Source: Scilla litardierei | Lineage: Eukaryota > Streptophyta > Magnoliopsida > Asparagales > Asparagaceae | Length of the DNA stretch: 64,000 nucleotides | NCBI GenBank assembly: GCA_030789695.1 | Contig: CM061142.1 | Location: forward strand, 48,487,987 to 48,551,986 | Direction: 5' to 3' | Part shown: in pieces, positions 20,966-33,928 of the stretch | Layout: each line of letters begins with the position of its first letter | Numbering within the stretch: position 1 is the first letter of the stretch | The notes under the pieces: model-generated | What the model was told of the DNA's origin: nothing | The model's input: the letters and a program-made list of their open reading frames with translations, nothing else | Database searches by the model: none | Position numbers and translations under genes: made by a program

Positions 20966-22509
20966 ATGACAAACATGAAAAATATATATATGTAAAATTC
21001 AACATATCAGATATACTCCCCCTGAATATGTGGAGTTAGTGAATACACCCCCTGAGTAGATGAAATATATTCTCCCCCTTTGGAATCCTCAAAAAAGAGG
21101 TAAAGTTAGTTAATGAGGGGAATATAAAATGCGGTCAAAGTAGATAGCCTATAAAAAAGTGAACCTAATTTGGCCAGAGTTGAAAATCAGGTGTAAACCA
21201 AGAAAAATATGAAGACCATAATAAAGAGCAAGCCATGAAAAACAATGAATGGAAAGAGCATGAAAAATAGAAAAGAAGTCAGGCCTTAAAAAATAAGAAA
21301 AAGAATATACCAATGCCGACCGAAATAAGTAGTGGACAGGCCACTTTAAAATGAAATGCCAAAGCATTATATTTGTGAAAAAATAGGAAGAAGATCACAA
21401 AAGAAAAGACAAAAATTATGTAGGCCGAAAAATGAAATAATGAACAAAACAGGGTCATTGGCATGGGCCGAAATATTGAGTATATGTGAGTGTTTTGTAA
21501 AAAAATGAACAGAATAGAACATGGAGAAACAAAGTCCTGTGAGGAATGAGGAACAAAAGTGCACAGCAGTTAAAGTTTCAAAACTGTGAAGAGAGTATAA
21601 ATTAGTGAAGTAAACATGCATAATAGAACATAGCAGTGAACGCATATAGAAGAATGAATATCAACAGATTACAGCACAAGAACAAATGTCAAAACAGAGC
21701 CAAAGAAAATTTAACTTTTGTTTAAAAATGACTAAGAAGCCAGCACCACTCTAGTCAAATGAACATGCGAAATATATCAAGCAGAAGATGGAAGCACAAC
21801 AAAACTATGTACTGAATAACCAAAAATACACAGATTAGTGGCAAACAAAAAAATATATCCAAACGTACTAAGTATAGGACAGACATACATCCCATAGCCT
21901 GAACATCATAGGATAAAACAACATAGCCAAAGACTAAGAGAACAGCTTGCTTAAGAGCTATACCAAACAACAACAAAAATATAACAATACCAACAGAAAA
22001 CTAGTGACAGAATACAAGAACTAAGAACTAAGGCCTAAGGACATACTGGCCACTTAGCCAAGTACCCAAAAAGAGATCATAGTTTGAAACATCAGAGATC
22101 CCAGAGACAACAGAACAAAGAAAAGAACCATAGAACTGTGTCTACATAATAACGAGTGACAACAAAACATCCATTGACATAATATTCAAAGAAGCAGATA
22201 AGCACCAAGGCTAAAGTACATGAGGCTTGAACAACAATACCATATAGCCCACATAGCCTAGGACGCAAAATATCACACAGGCCTAAACAACAGATATCAA
22301 AAATAACAAACTAAACAGAGCAAATAGAACCAACAGAACAATAATGTTTCCAAAATGCCTAGCAACAACCCAAGTAACTATCGTCAGACATATCACCAAA
22401 GTGCCTATGGAACAGAGTATCCAAAAGAACCAAACCAACCAGCAAAGAACCAAAGAGACAACCGACTGGAAAACACCAAGCAACAACAACAAACAGGAAC
22501 CCTGGATGA
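20966..22509 (-). other. long 3' untranslated region of the copia element
   Basis: This is an AT-rich stretch of 1.5 kb between the third ORF stop and the PPT, with many short ACAACA/ACATAG phrases. It has no frame of convincing length and no recognised motif. Confidence 0.6.
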
Positions 22510-23724
22510 CTACGGCCGAGAGGAGGAGCCTGGCCCGGAAGGAGGATCATCGGACGAACGTCGAGCCACCCAAAAGTGTAGCGACTCGATGTGGTTTGCC
22601 AGAGAGGCAACAGCAGTAGTAAGGTCGTCCATCCTCCTGTTATGCTCCTGTAATGTAATATCACCAGAACTCATGTGGGTCTGAATCCCACGAAAACCAT
22701 TGTGCATTTCAGCCTGGATATCCTGGAAACCACGAGTCATAGAATGGCGAAGAGCACGAAGCTCACCAAGAACATCATCATGACCGGATGACGGGGTAAT
22801 GGGTGTGGTAGGGGATGCCGCAGAATGAGAGTACTGTTTCCGAACCGGAACACGGCCACAAGTGCTAGAAGAGCCGGGTGTATGGGAAGTGGGAGTGGGT
22901 CGGGAAGCAGGAGTGGGACGAGATCGAGGAGAACGAGTACGTGTGCGGGGAGAGCGAGACATGGACCGAGTGATGGGACGGGAGGGAGTGGGAGAGATGT
23001 CAGGATCAGCGGCATCGGCATCAGCATCGGAACCATCATCAGAGGCAGAAGTGTCAGATATGATCAATTGCATGTGAGTAAGTGTGGCAGAGGTAAAATA
23101 AACAGGATTGAAAATAGCGACAGAGTTTGCGAATGGAATCTGAAATGCCTCTAAAATTCTGGTGATCAGTGAGGGCAAAAAGATATGAGTCTTAACAGGC
23201 TTGGCCAAAGTGTCAAGTAAGACAGATCCCCAGCATACGGGAAGCTCGCCCATTAATGTATAGAGACAGCGTGCAGTGTTGTTACTAACATAATTCAGAG
23301 AGCCAATCTTAGGGGCGAGGTTTGTCAGAATGATCTTTACCATCATCCTAGAAGGTGGATGTAGAGTTACTGCGGAACGTTTGGGACGAAAATCATTAGC
23401 CAAAAGCTGTTTAATGGAGGGGTCGGTGAGAGTGTTAGGGAGTGGCTGAACATTATGGGAGGGCAGGTGCAGTAGAGAAGATAGCATGGGTCCAGTAAGA
23501 CGGAAGAAGAAACCATTCGCGATAGTGGAAATGGAGAGCATACCGGCTTGTTTGGAAGAATCCAGGTTCGCGTAGAACTCATGAACGAGGGCCGGAAAGT
23601 AGGGTGTGCGGTTTGCTGTGGACCAGAGACCAACGAGTCCGGCGGAATGCAGAGGGGCCAAGATCCGAGAAAAGCCGTGGTCACTGAAGTCGACGTGACG
23701 CTCAGGGTGGAACGGGAGGCGCTC
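22510..23724 (-). pseudogene. copia third ORF, main (3') part
   Basis: 405 codons, including the stop at 22510-22512, continue the short 5' part at 47410-47496; the array insertion splits the gene. An N-terminal domain of about 200 residues (LVGLWSTANRTPYFPALVHE, then FFFRLTGPMLSSLLHLP, CLYTLMGELPVCW and HIFLPSLITRILE) resembles the 'putative plant transposon protein' family often found downstream of copia pol. A Ser/Pro/Arg-rich linker follows (SRSPRTRTRSPRSR), then a C-terminal stretch likely to form a coiled coil (LRALRHSMTRGFQDIQAEM). Its job is unknown; env-like proteins occupy this position in SIRE elements. The apparent start at 23730 is a GTG inside the inserted LTR and is not real. 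Nothing else breaks the frame. Confidence 0.75.
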
Positions 23725-26700
23725 TGTCACGCCCCGCTTCCCATTAGGCTTGAGAGCGAGGACGCGAACGGGCCCGCTTATGCAAGTAAGGAGGAGGTAC
23801 TTTTGCTTTTCTCTCTTCCTTGACTTAACACAATAAGCGTCTGTGTGAAATACCGCAGGTTCTTGCTTGCATTACTTAAAAACAACGCAGATAAAAAAAC
23901 ATTATTACAATCTCAAATGTCTCAACGGTATTACAACAATGTAGAAAAGAGGAGTGGGTCTTATGACCCGTACAATAAGTGAAAAGAAGTGCAATGAAAG
24001 TTCTTGGTCCACTAATTCAGCTATCTCAGCTAGCCTCATGGTAACCTGTCTCGTAACCTGACATACATTCAAACAACATGAATGTATGTCAGCAAGGGTC
24101 TGTAAGTAGATGTCAGATGACCCAAGGCAAGATATATATAACAAGTTATATATATGGCAGTTTTACAGCAGTTAAAAGAATTTACACTAGCATGTATTTC
24201 AATGAACTGAAGCAGTTAAAACAATTATGAAAAATTACACTAGCATGGTGGTTAAAGCAACAAGATACATTAGCATGGTAGTTCAGTAATAAATATTGAC
24301 ATGGCAGTTGAGTAATGTAACATCAGTCTGTAATTAACTTTCTTTTTCAATTATTTGACTGTGTGTGCAAGTCCGTGAATAAGATTCCCGCCGTTAGACG
24401 AATAGTAAATAAATACACCTTCAAGTGCCCTCGAAGGCGATTCGTTTACTACCGGCTAGTGCCCGGGAACCAACCCCACCCACGTGTATTTCCTGAATCA
24501 CGTGCCAGGATGCTAATCCGTCATATACTGAAACACGAGTCCAGACTAGTCGCATGTGACGTAATCACATGTGACCGACGAGATTAACTAATAGCCAACG
24601 GCAGTAACATCTGGTAGCCAACGGCAACTGGTAGCCAACGGCATGTAACATCGGTAGCCAACGGCATGAAACATCGGTAGCCAACGGCATGTAACATCGG
24701 TAGCCAACGGCATTTAACATCGGTAGCCAACGGCATTTAACTACGGGAGCCAACGGCATTTAACTACGAGAGCCAACGGCATTTAACATTCTATGAGTAT
24801 CAACAGTTCTAAATTTAACCATATATGTCCAGAAACATTACTATTCACAATGTGTGTTTCATTTTGATTGTTAAGGGGTCCACACTCACACACACGAGTT
24901 TAATGTCTAGCATTTCAAAAAATGTGTTTGTGTCAGCAATTAAGTGTACATCATCAGATATCACAAAACATAAAATAACTGCACACTTGCCTGACTGGGA
25001 TAGTTTGGGTTGTCCGAGTAACGGTAGGAAAGGACACGACGTATCTGCGTCATTAAATAATAACATTTATTATAATTAACGAAAAGTGCTAAAAATGAGA
25101 ATTAACTAATTGGATTAGAAAGTTAATTATTCTAGTTATTGTTTTAAATTAAGATATATCAAATTATATGTCGTTGGATTCATTTTGATGGGTATTACTT
25201 AATGGTGATACTGGTTCACTATTTTGGCTACACAAATTAAGAAATCAATTTTATTGCGAATTAAGCACACAATTAAGTTAAGCCCTAATGTGGGTTCGCC
25301 TAAGTTATTGGGTTTGCTGGCTAGGGTGGCGGTTATATATGGTTATATAAACAGTGCACGTCTTATTTTATTCTAGTTTTATTACTCTAACATTATTTAC
25401 AACTTACAACATGCTGAAATAAGTGTTAACATTTAAATACATTAATTACAACTAACTAAATTTAATTAGGCTAATAGCATGGTTTAACACGGTACAAAAT
25501 ATTACTATCTACAACACCTACTATTACTAAGGGGTAAAAGTTAACATGATATTTTTCTAACCCTATCTACCATCATTTAATACACAACCATACTATTGCT
25601 AAGGCTGTCTAAGGATAAGTATAAAATAGCATGTTATTATTCTCTCTCTTTAACTCTCTTCATATCCTCTTACTGTCCTCCTTTCTCTCTGTCTTTCATT
25701 TACTCCCTTCCTATCTCTGTTTCTCTGTCATCTCTTATCTTTTTATTTCTCTTTTTTTTTTGTGTTTTCATTCCCGTTTGCAGCAAGCAAGGAAACCACG
25801 CACAGGGGAGATGGGGACTTACTCGCGCAAGGGGAGGGGACGACGGCGGACGGGCGGCTTCACGGCGGCAGGCGGTGGCCTCCGGCGACCGACGCGCGCG
25901 CGGGTGGCCGGCGGGTAGGCGGTCCGGCGGGCGTGGGCTGGTGGCAGGCGGCGCGCGCGGATGGAGGATGAGGGGGCCGGCCAATGAAGGGAGGGGGAAG
26001 GAGGAGGAAGGGAAGGAATTTGAGGGTTTGTTGGGTTTAAATATGGAATTATTTTCAGATTTGAGGTGATCTAGGGTTTGATTTTGTGTTCTTGAATCTG
26101 AACTAATTCTGAAATATCTTCAGATTTGGATTCCTTTGTTTTCTCCTCTTTGTTTTGAGTTTGGGGATTTGATTGAATTTGTTGGAGGGATGATTTGTTT
26201 GAGGGATTTGTGTTGGGAAGATGATGGATTTTGAAAGAATTTTGGCTTGGAGAATTTGGTTGCAGGGAGTTGTTTGCAAGAGATTAGCACTGAGGAATAC
26301 GGTGAGTTTGCAGATGATTTTGGGTGAAGTGGGTTCTTGGTTGTCCGATGAAAAGGCAGATGAAGATGTCGCCTTAAGAAAGATTCAGCAGGGGAACCAT
26401 GTCTCCAATTTGTCAACGAGAATTAATTGGGTTAGGTTAGTGATTAGGATAGACTTAAAAGATGTTTGTTGAATGAAATGAGGGAATGCATCTGCCTAGC
26501 CTAACGTATACGACTTCTCCTCTCAAAATCTAAACGTGTTTGTTGAAAGAAGGGATATTTAATTAGTTAATTAAATTATAAAATGTAATTATAAATTACC
26601 AAAAGTAATTAGTAAGAATAACAACATTAATTAGCAAAATAATTAAATTAAAGTTTTTAGTTAAATGTGATAGTTAATTAACGTCGAAACGGTAAAAACG

Positions 26701-26818
26701 GAAATACAGAGTCGCATACGTGCAACACGAAACATACGGTTGAAAGCCAACCCGACGACTGAAAGAAAAATACCGGCACACACGAACTAAAGCACGACTA
26801 AAAATACCGGCCGTTACA
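23725..26818 (-). repeat. LTR A of the tandem array
   Basis: This LTR of 3094 bp has plus-strand ends TGTCACGCCCC and CCGGCCGTTACA. It contains a nine-unit minisatellite (24592-24790), TATA-like sequence near 25335-25352, a GC-rich island (about 25805-25985) and a CT-rich tract before the island. Confidence 0.93.
24592..24790. repeat. minisatellite, unit about 23 bp, nine units
   Basis: Units read TAGCCAACGGCATGTAACAT with small changes. LTRs B and C have eight units, so copy number changed after the LTRs separated. Confidence 0.92.
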
Positions 26819-28844
26819 TTCTACCCACCTTAAGAAAATTCCGTCCTCGGAATTCTTATCAACTAAGGAGTAAGAAATAAATATGGATAATGCTCTCATA
26901 CTTCCTGAATTACGTCTAAATGAAATTGATTAGGAAATAGGAAATGACACAAGCGATGAGTTTAAGATTGAGTTTCAAAAATTTCAGATGACTTAGCACC
27001 ATCGATGGCCTTAACCGTTAATAGGCAAGCAAAATAGCTAACGACGACTACCATCGATGTGCAGGGACAATGATGAGAAAATAATATAACACTCCCAACT
27101 GCAATCCCCAATATTCTAACATACTGGTTGTTAAACCCATAACCTCAAACAAGTGTTCCTAAATAAATCATCACTTCTCGTCTCGTCACTGAATAATGTT
27201 ACGACTAGAATGTATCCTGAACTCAAATACAGGTCCAATACTTTCTCTCTATCTTTTTTTTCTACCTCATAATCCTTGTCTTACACAATTAATACTCTAA
27301 ACAAGGCAACCTCGGAAGGGAAAATACAAACTATCCTCAACCAATATCTCTTATAAATTTCCTTGTTCCTTCGCTCATCAATGTTATTAAGACAGTAACA
27401 TCTTTTTGGGGGTATATAACGTACGATACTCTCTACACCAAAGTTCTCCAAAAGTTGTACATTCTCATAGGTTGTCCATCCGTAATGTATTCTAACTTGT
27501 AGCACTAGCACTTTAATTGTGACATCCACAAATCCCAACTCTAATCTTATTCTTTAATTAACCCATTGGTATAATGGTGCTATACCAATTACTAACATAA
27601 GATGACAATTACAAATACGCCTAGTATACATCATCGTCTACTACCAACATTTATCAGGCTCCCAACTCATTCTTCATCATGACAGCTCATAAATTTAAGT
27701 ACTCTAATTAACAAATTATGAAATCTCATCTCACCATTTCTTATTTATCCCAAGCAACTTAGGTCAAATTACGCCACTGTCTCTTTTGTATCAACATGTA
27801 ATATTATTCTTGACGTTTCTATCGCTGACCTATATGATGAAATCTTGTTACTTCAAATTTCATTCGCATGATCACCATAGATCATATTATAGCTTTATTT
27901 ACTCTTATCTGTTACTCATTTGAACTTCAAATCTGTAACGTACTCATCTTCCTGTGCACTACTTATAGTATAGAATCCTATTGAAGCCATAATGTGTGGG
28001 TGTATCCAGATGTGAAATATAACTTTGAAAACATCATTCTATTTATCCTATCGTAAACCATTAATATAACTATACCTTACATCATCTCAAACTACTCTTA
28101 TCCGTAATTATTAATTACTTAATAACAATAATCATATCTATCAACATAACGCATAACAAAATTTCAATACTGCTGATGATAGAAATAAAAGTAGGAGTAA
28201 CCCCCTTTTTTTAGAAATGGTTATAATGCAAATTTAAAACTAATCTTACTAAAGTGGTATCAAGTAAATGGACGTACTAATGTGGTAACCAAGAGATAGT
28301 GTAGGATATCAAACTGTTTGATGTAACGAATCAAGTTTGTGAGGAATGAGTTCAGGTGAGGCAAGGATATGGAATTAGCTTGATCAGAAAGATGATCTTA
28401 CAGGTGCAAGAAGTAAGAACAGCCATGCATATACGAGTGGAAGGTAAAATACTGGTGGCTGCTCAAGTGTGGTAAGAAAAGTGCATGTAATGCATAAAGT
28501 AAAGGCGACGGTGCAAGTGCAAAAGTAACAACGGTGGCATGGTGTATGAATGATTAAATGGGAGAGTGGGGGATATGTGTAAAAATGTGACAATATCCTA
28601 ATAACGTATATAAGGATAGTGAATAGGTGGTATGAGTTAAAATAGTAGATAAGCAATTGACGAAAGAGTCATGAGTGTAGTGTTTGTTTCGTAAATGGAG
28701 ATAGATTTTTTTATATTAATTTTTTTAAAAGTATAAATACGATGAATACAGAACTAATACACGGAAATAGGTGAAGTTTTATCTAGCATAAAAAGTATTA
28801 GTATATGGCCGGCTGTTGCAGTATAGTAAGAAGAACGTCATACA

Positions 28845-28993
28845 TAATCATGAATCACGTCCTTGTGGTGCAGCGGACACGGCCAGAGAAGTGACTAAGC
28901 CAGGATCACTTACCCCAAGTCTAGCGAGGGTGATCCAACAAACTTAGCCGAGCACATTGACCGGATCATGGTCCATTGAAGGAAGCTCATCAT
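28845..28993. other. leader block shared with the gag-only copia element
   Basis: About 150 bases, including GTGACTAAGCCAGGATCACT and GAGCACATTGACCGGATCAT, align with 43580-43730 (its copy in the second internal region). They also align, at roughly 80 percent by eye, with 38154-38306 in an unrelated element. Confidence 0.75.
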
Positions 28994-29576
28994 TTAAATG
29001 TGTGCCATTAAAAAAAAATTTTTAAAGAAAAAGATCGTCATACGTAGAAAGTAAAATACGAGGTATAGATTAGAAATCATTAAAATTTAGTGACTAAAAT
29101 TGTCAGCGAAGGAAACTCAAAATCAAATAATAATTTTAAGTCAGTTGAAAAATATGAGGCTTATGTAAAAGAAATTTTTTAAAAAAGAGGTTAAATTGGG
29201 CGAGAAATTCCATAAAAGGACATTGACAGTAAAATCAGTATAGTTTTGTGGATGATTAAAAGAGATAATGATGGCTGTAAGGAAGATGACGTAGGTCGAG
29301 AGCAAGGATTGGAATCGGATGATCAAATGTGAGTATGGGTAGGAAATGACTTGTGAGAAGCCTACAATAGATTCCTAAGTTCAACAATGGAATATAAAAT
29401 GAAGGGGGATTACAATTCAAGGATATACTGATTTGGTTGACTAAGGGTCAGGAAACTTAGGACTAGGGATTTCTAATGAAGTTGATCGGTGTAGAAGATT
29501 ATAGGGCAAGTGTTGGTTGAGTGTCAAGATTGTAATATTATCTACGCTATTTTAAAGTATTTTGCATGAGCAGAGA

Positions 29577-29592
29577 CCTGCATGGGCCACCA
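29577..29592 (-). other. primer binding site (tRNA-Ile type) of the array, first copy
   Basis: The plus strand reads CCTGCATGGGCCACCA, 8 bases from LTR B. It is identical to the gypsy-1 and gypsy-2 sites. Confidence 0.65.
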
Positions 29593-29600
29593 CTAAAACC

Positions 29601-32600
29601 TGTCACGCCCCGCTTCCCATTAGGCTTGAGAGCGAGGACGCGAACGGGCCCGCTTATGCAAGTAAGGAGGAGGTACTTTTGCTTTTCTCTCTTCCTTGAC
29701 TTAACACAATAAGCGTCTGTGTGAAATACCGCAGGTTCTTGCTTGCATTACTTAAAAACAACGCAGATAAAAAAACATTATTACAATCTCAAATGTCTCA
29801 ACGGTATTACAACAATGTAGAAAAGAGGAGTGGGTCTTATGACCTGTACAATAAGTGAAAAGAAGTGCAATGAAAGTTCTTGGTCCACTGATTCAGCTAT
29901 CTCAGCTAGTCCTCCTGGTAACCTGTCTCGTAACCTGACATACATTCAAACAACATGAATGTATGTCAGCAAGGGTCTGTAAGTTGATGTCAGATGACCC
30001 AAGGCAAGATATATATAACAAGTTATATATATGGCAGTTTTACAGCAGTTAAAAGAATTTACACTAGCATGTATTTCAATGAACTGAAGCAGTTAAAACA
30101 ATTATGAAAAATTACACTAGCATGGTAGTTAAAGCAACAAGGTACATTAGCATGGTAGTTCAGTAATAAATATTGACATGGCAGTTGAGTAATGTAACAT
30201 CAGTCTGTAATTAAATTTCTTTTTCAATTATTTGACTGTGTGTGCAAGTCCGTGAATAAGATTCCCGCCGTTAGACGAATAGTAAATAAATACACCTTCA
30301 AGTGCCCTCGAAGGCGATTCGTTTACTACCGGCTAGTGCCCGGGAACCAACCCCACCCACGTGTATTTCCTGAATCACGTGCCAGGATGCTAATCCGTCA
30401 TATACTGAAACACGAGTCCAGACTAGTCGCATGTGACGTAATCACATGTGACCGACGAGATTAACTAATAGCCAACGGCAGTAACATCTGGTAGCCAACG
30501 GCAACTGGTAGCCAACGGCATGTAACATCGGTAGCCAACGGCATGTAACATCGGTAGCCAACGGCATGTAACATCGGTAGCCAACGGCATTTAACTACGG
30601 GAGCCAACGGCATTTAACTACGAGAGCCAACGGCATTTAACATTCTATGAGTATCAACAGTTCTAAAATTAACCATATATGTCCAGAAACATTTCTATTC
30701 ACAATGTGTGTTTCATTTTGATTGTTAAGGGGTCCACACTCACACACACGAGTTTAATGTCTAGCATTTCAAAAAATGTGTTTGTGTCAGCAATTAAGTG
30801 TACATCATCAGATATCACAAAACATAAAATAACTGCACGCTTGCCTGACTGGGATAGTTTGGGTTGTCCGAGTAACGGTAGGAAAGGACACGACGTATCT
30901 GCGTCATTAAATAATAACATTTATTATAATTAACGAAAAGTGCTAAAAATGAGAATTAACTAATTGGATTAGAAAGTTAATTATTCTAGTTATTGTTTTA
31001 AATTAAGATATATCAAATTATATGTCGTTGGATTCGTTTTGATGGGTATTACTTAATGGTGATACTGGTTCACTATTTTGGCTACACAAATTAAGAAATC
31101 AATTTTATTGCGAATTAAGCACACAATTAAGTTAAGCCCTAATGTGGGTTCGCCTAAGTTATTGGGTTTGCTGGCTAGGGTGGCGGTTATATATGGTTAT
31201 ATAAACAGTGCACGTCTTATTTTATTCTAGTTTTATTACTCTAACATTATTTACAACTTACAACATGCTAAAATAAGTGTTAACATTTAAATACACTAAT
31301 TACAACTAACTAAATTTAATTAGGCTAATAGCATGGTTTAACACGGTACAAAATATTACTATCTACAACACCTACTATTACTAAGGGGTAAAAGTTAACA
31401 TGATATTTTTCTAACCCTATCTACCATCATTTAATACACAACCATACTATTGCTAAGGCTGTCTAAGGATAAGTATAAAATAGCATGTTATTATTCTCTC
31501 TCTTTAACTCTCTTCATATCCTCTTACTGTCCTCCTTTCTCTCTGTCTTTCATTTACTCCCTTCCTATCTCTGTTTCTCTGTCATCTCTTATCTTTTTAT
31601 TTCTCTTTTTTTTGTGTTTTCATTCCCGTTTGCAGCAAGCAAGGAAACCACGCACAGGGGAGATGGGGACTTACTCGCGCAAGGGGAGGGGACGACGGCG
31701 GACGGGCGGCTTCACGGCGGCAGGCGGTGGCCTCCGGCGACCGACGCGCGCGCGGGTGGCCGGCGGGTAGGCGGTCCGGCGGGCGTGGTCTGGTGGCAGG
31801 CGGCGCGCGCGGATGGAGGATGAGGGGGCCGGCCAATGAAGGGAGGGGGAAGGAGGAGGAAGGGAAGGAATTTGAGGGTTTGTTGGGTTTAAATATGGAA
31901 TTATTTTCAGATTTGAGGTGATCTAGGGTTTGATTTTGTGTTCTTGAATCTGAACTAATTCTGAAATATCTTCAGATTTGGATTCCTTTGTTTTCTCCTC
32001 TTTGTTTTGAGTTTGGGGATTTGATTGAATTTGTTGGAGGGATGATTTGTTTGAGGGATTTGTGTTGGGAAGATGATGGATTTGGAAAGAATTTTGGCTT
32101 GGAGAATTTGGTTGCAGGGAGTTGTTTGCAAGAGATTAGCATTGAGGAATACGGTGAGTTTGCAGATGATTTTGGGTGAAGTGGGTTCTTGGTTGTCCGA
32201 TGAAAAGGCAGATGAAGATGTCGCCTTAAGAAAGATTCAGCAGGGGAACCATGTCTCCAATTTGTCAACGAGAATTAATTGGGTTAGGTTAGTGATTAGG
32301 ATAGACTTAAAAGATGTTTGTTGAATGAAATGAGGGAATGCATCTGCCTAGCCTAACGTATACGACTTCTCCTCTCAAAATCTAAACGTGTTTGTTGAAA
32401 GAAGGGATATTTAATTAGTTAATTAAATTATAAAATGTAATTATAAATTACCAAAAGTAATTAGTAAGAATAACAACATTAATTAGCAAAATAATTAAAT
32501 TAAAGTTTTTAGTTAAATGTGATAGTTAATTAACGTCGAAACGGTAAAAACGGAAATACAGAGTCGCATACGTGCAACACGAAACATACGGTTGAAAGTC

Positions 32601-32670
32601 AACCCGACGACTGAAAGAAAAATACCGGCACACACGAACTAAAGCACGACTAAAAATACCGGCCGTTACA
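29601..32670 (-). repeat. LTR B (middle) of the tandem array
   Basis: 3070 bp. It serves as 5' LTR for the left unit and 3' LTR for the right unit. It shares many single-base states with C against A, including some near its right end. The minisatellite at 30469-30645 has eight units. Confidence 0.93.
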
Positions 32671-32989
32671 TTCTACCCACCTTAAGAAAATTCCGTCCTC
32701 AGAATTCTTATCAACTAAGGAGTAAGAAATAAATATGGATAATGCTCTCATACTTCCTGAATTACGTCTAAATGAAATTGATTAGGAAATAGGAAATGAC
32801 ACAAGCGATGAGTTTAAGATTGAGTTTCAAAAATTTCAGATGACTTAGCACCATCGATGGCCTTAACCGTTAATAGGCAAGCAAAATAGCTAACGACGAC
32901 TACCAACGATGTGCAGGGACAATGATGAGAAAATAATATAACACTCCCAACTGCAATCCCCAATATTCTAACATACTGGTTGTTAAACC
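32671..32989 (-). other. second internal region of the array, PPT-side part
   Basis: It matches 26819-27137 almost exactly. It is interrupted after AAACC (32985-32989) by the gag-only copia element and resumes at 41864. Confidence 0.88.
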
Positions 32990-33591
32990 TGTTGGGGTTT
33001 TGGCGGACCCCCAGAGCTCGGATCCGTATCCGTCCTAAGTCGGACGGACCACGGAGGCACAAAAGCGCAGCGGAAAAACTAGAAATCGAAATTTCTACAC
33101 TAGCTAAACTATTTAGCTAGGCTCTGGGGAGCCAGAACCTAGCCCGATCTATGCCGACTTGGAGTGGGTCTGACCACTCCAAGAAGGATCTACACTAAGC
33201 GACTAATTAAAAATTACGCTAAAAAACGCTTAACCACATACCCGGAATCTTGGCCCTGGAGCAGGCAAGATGTACCGCACCGTCTTGAGAAGCTCCTCGT
33301 AGCCGAGCCGCGTTGACCCGATCTCCCTGAGCCGCCTCGCACCCTCGCACCGATCCGCCCGAGCCGCTTTCGCCTCCGAGCCGATCACACGCGGTAGAAA
33401 GTTTCACTTGAGAAGAACCCGCGTCTTAGACGTCCGGATCAGATCCAAACCCCCTTCGTAGTCGTGCTAGGACTACTCCGGAGAATAGGAAAATTAGAGA
33501 GAGAGATTTAGTCGCCGATCGAGCCTGCTCTAAAATTCTGGAGCTACTCGATCGTTGACTGGTGTGTTTTTCAATGAGGAGAGTGCACCCC

Positions 33592-33601
33592 TATTTATAT
33601 A
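33592..33601 (-). promoter_or_regulatory. TATA box of the gag-only copia LTR
   Basis: The minus strand reads CCTATATAAATAGGGG. It lies about 330 bases downstream of the GC palindrome tract in element sense. The copy in the other LTR is at 40035-40044. Confidence 0.6.
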
Positions 33602-33928
33602 GGGAGTGAGCACTCACACTCTCGTTGCGGGCAATGTGGGACAATCCACATGAAGAGAAAATTCAATTAAGCCATTTGGCTTAATTTCAATTTTAAAGTT
33701 AACCTTTCACAAAGTCAAACTTTAACTAATTAATTCTCCTCGCATACTAAACTTCAGACACCAAACAAGCTATCAATCAGAAAAGCTTGGGATGGTGAAC
33801 GCGTAGGAACTGACGGTGACGAATTTCGACTTCGTTTGACCCCTCAAACAATTGCTCAAAGTTTAGCAATTTACACAAAATTCGTAGCCGTCATTAGGGT
33901 TTACAAAAAACCTAATTTGACTTAAGTT

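Larger units (their letters stand above)
26819..29600 (-). other. first internal region of the tandem array, non-coding
   Basis: The 2.8 kb are AT-rich with no gag or pol motif on either strand. The PPT-side end (26819-26870) closely matches the corresponding end of gypsy-2 (50417-50470), including CCGTCCTCGGAATTCTTATC. The PBS is at 29577-29592. A block at 28845-28993 recurs in the gag-only copia leader. Confidence 0.75.

Noticed and set aside
23725..23730. Third copia ORF starting at a GTG at 23730
   Set aside because: That codon lies in the inserted LTR; the true 5' end is at 47410-47496, across the array.
24592..24790. Regularly spaced repeats resembling a CRISPR array
   Set aside because: Units are head-to-tail without unique spacers, no cas genes exist, and the context is a plant LTR.
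25596..26069. Plus-strand ORFs across the CT-rich tract and GC island of the array LTRs
   Set aside because: They are antisense to the element, frames differ between the three LTRs by small indels, and the composition is low complexity.
26120..26416. 98-codon minus-strand ORF present in all three array LTRs (also 31972-32268 and 46706-47002)
   Set aside because: The LTRs are recent copies of each other, so identity says nothing about selection, and no motif is visible.
29577..29592. tRNA gene fragment
   Set aside because: Only the last 16 bases of a tRNA are matched, always beside an LTR, so it is a primer binding site.
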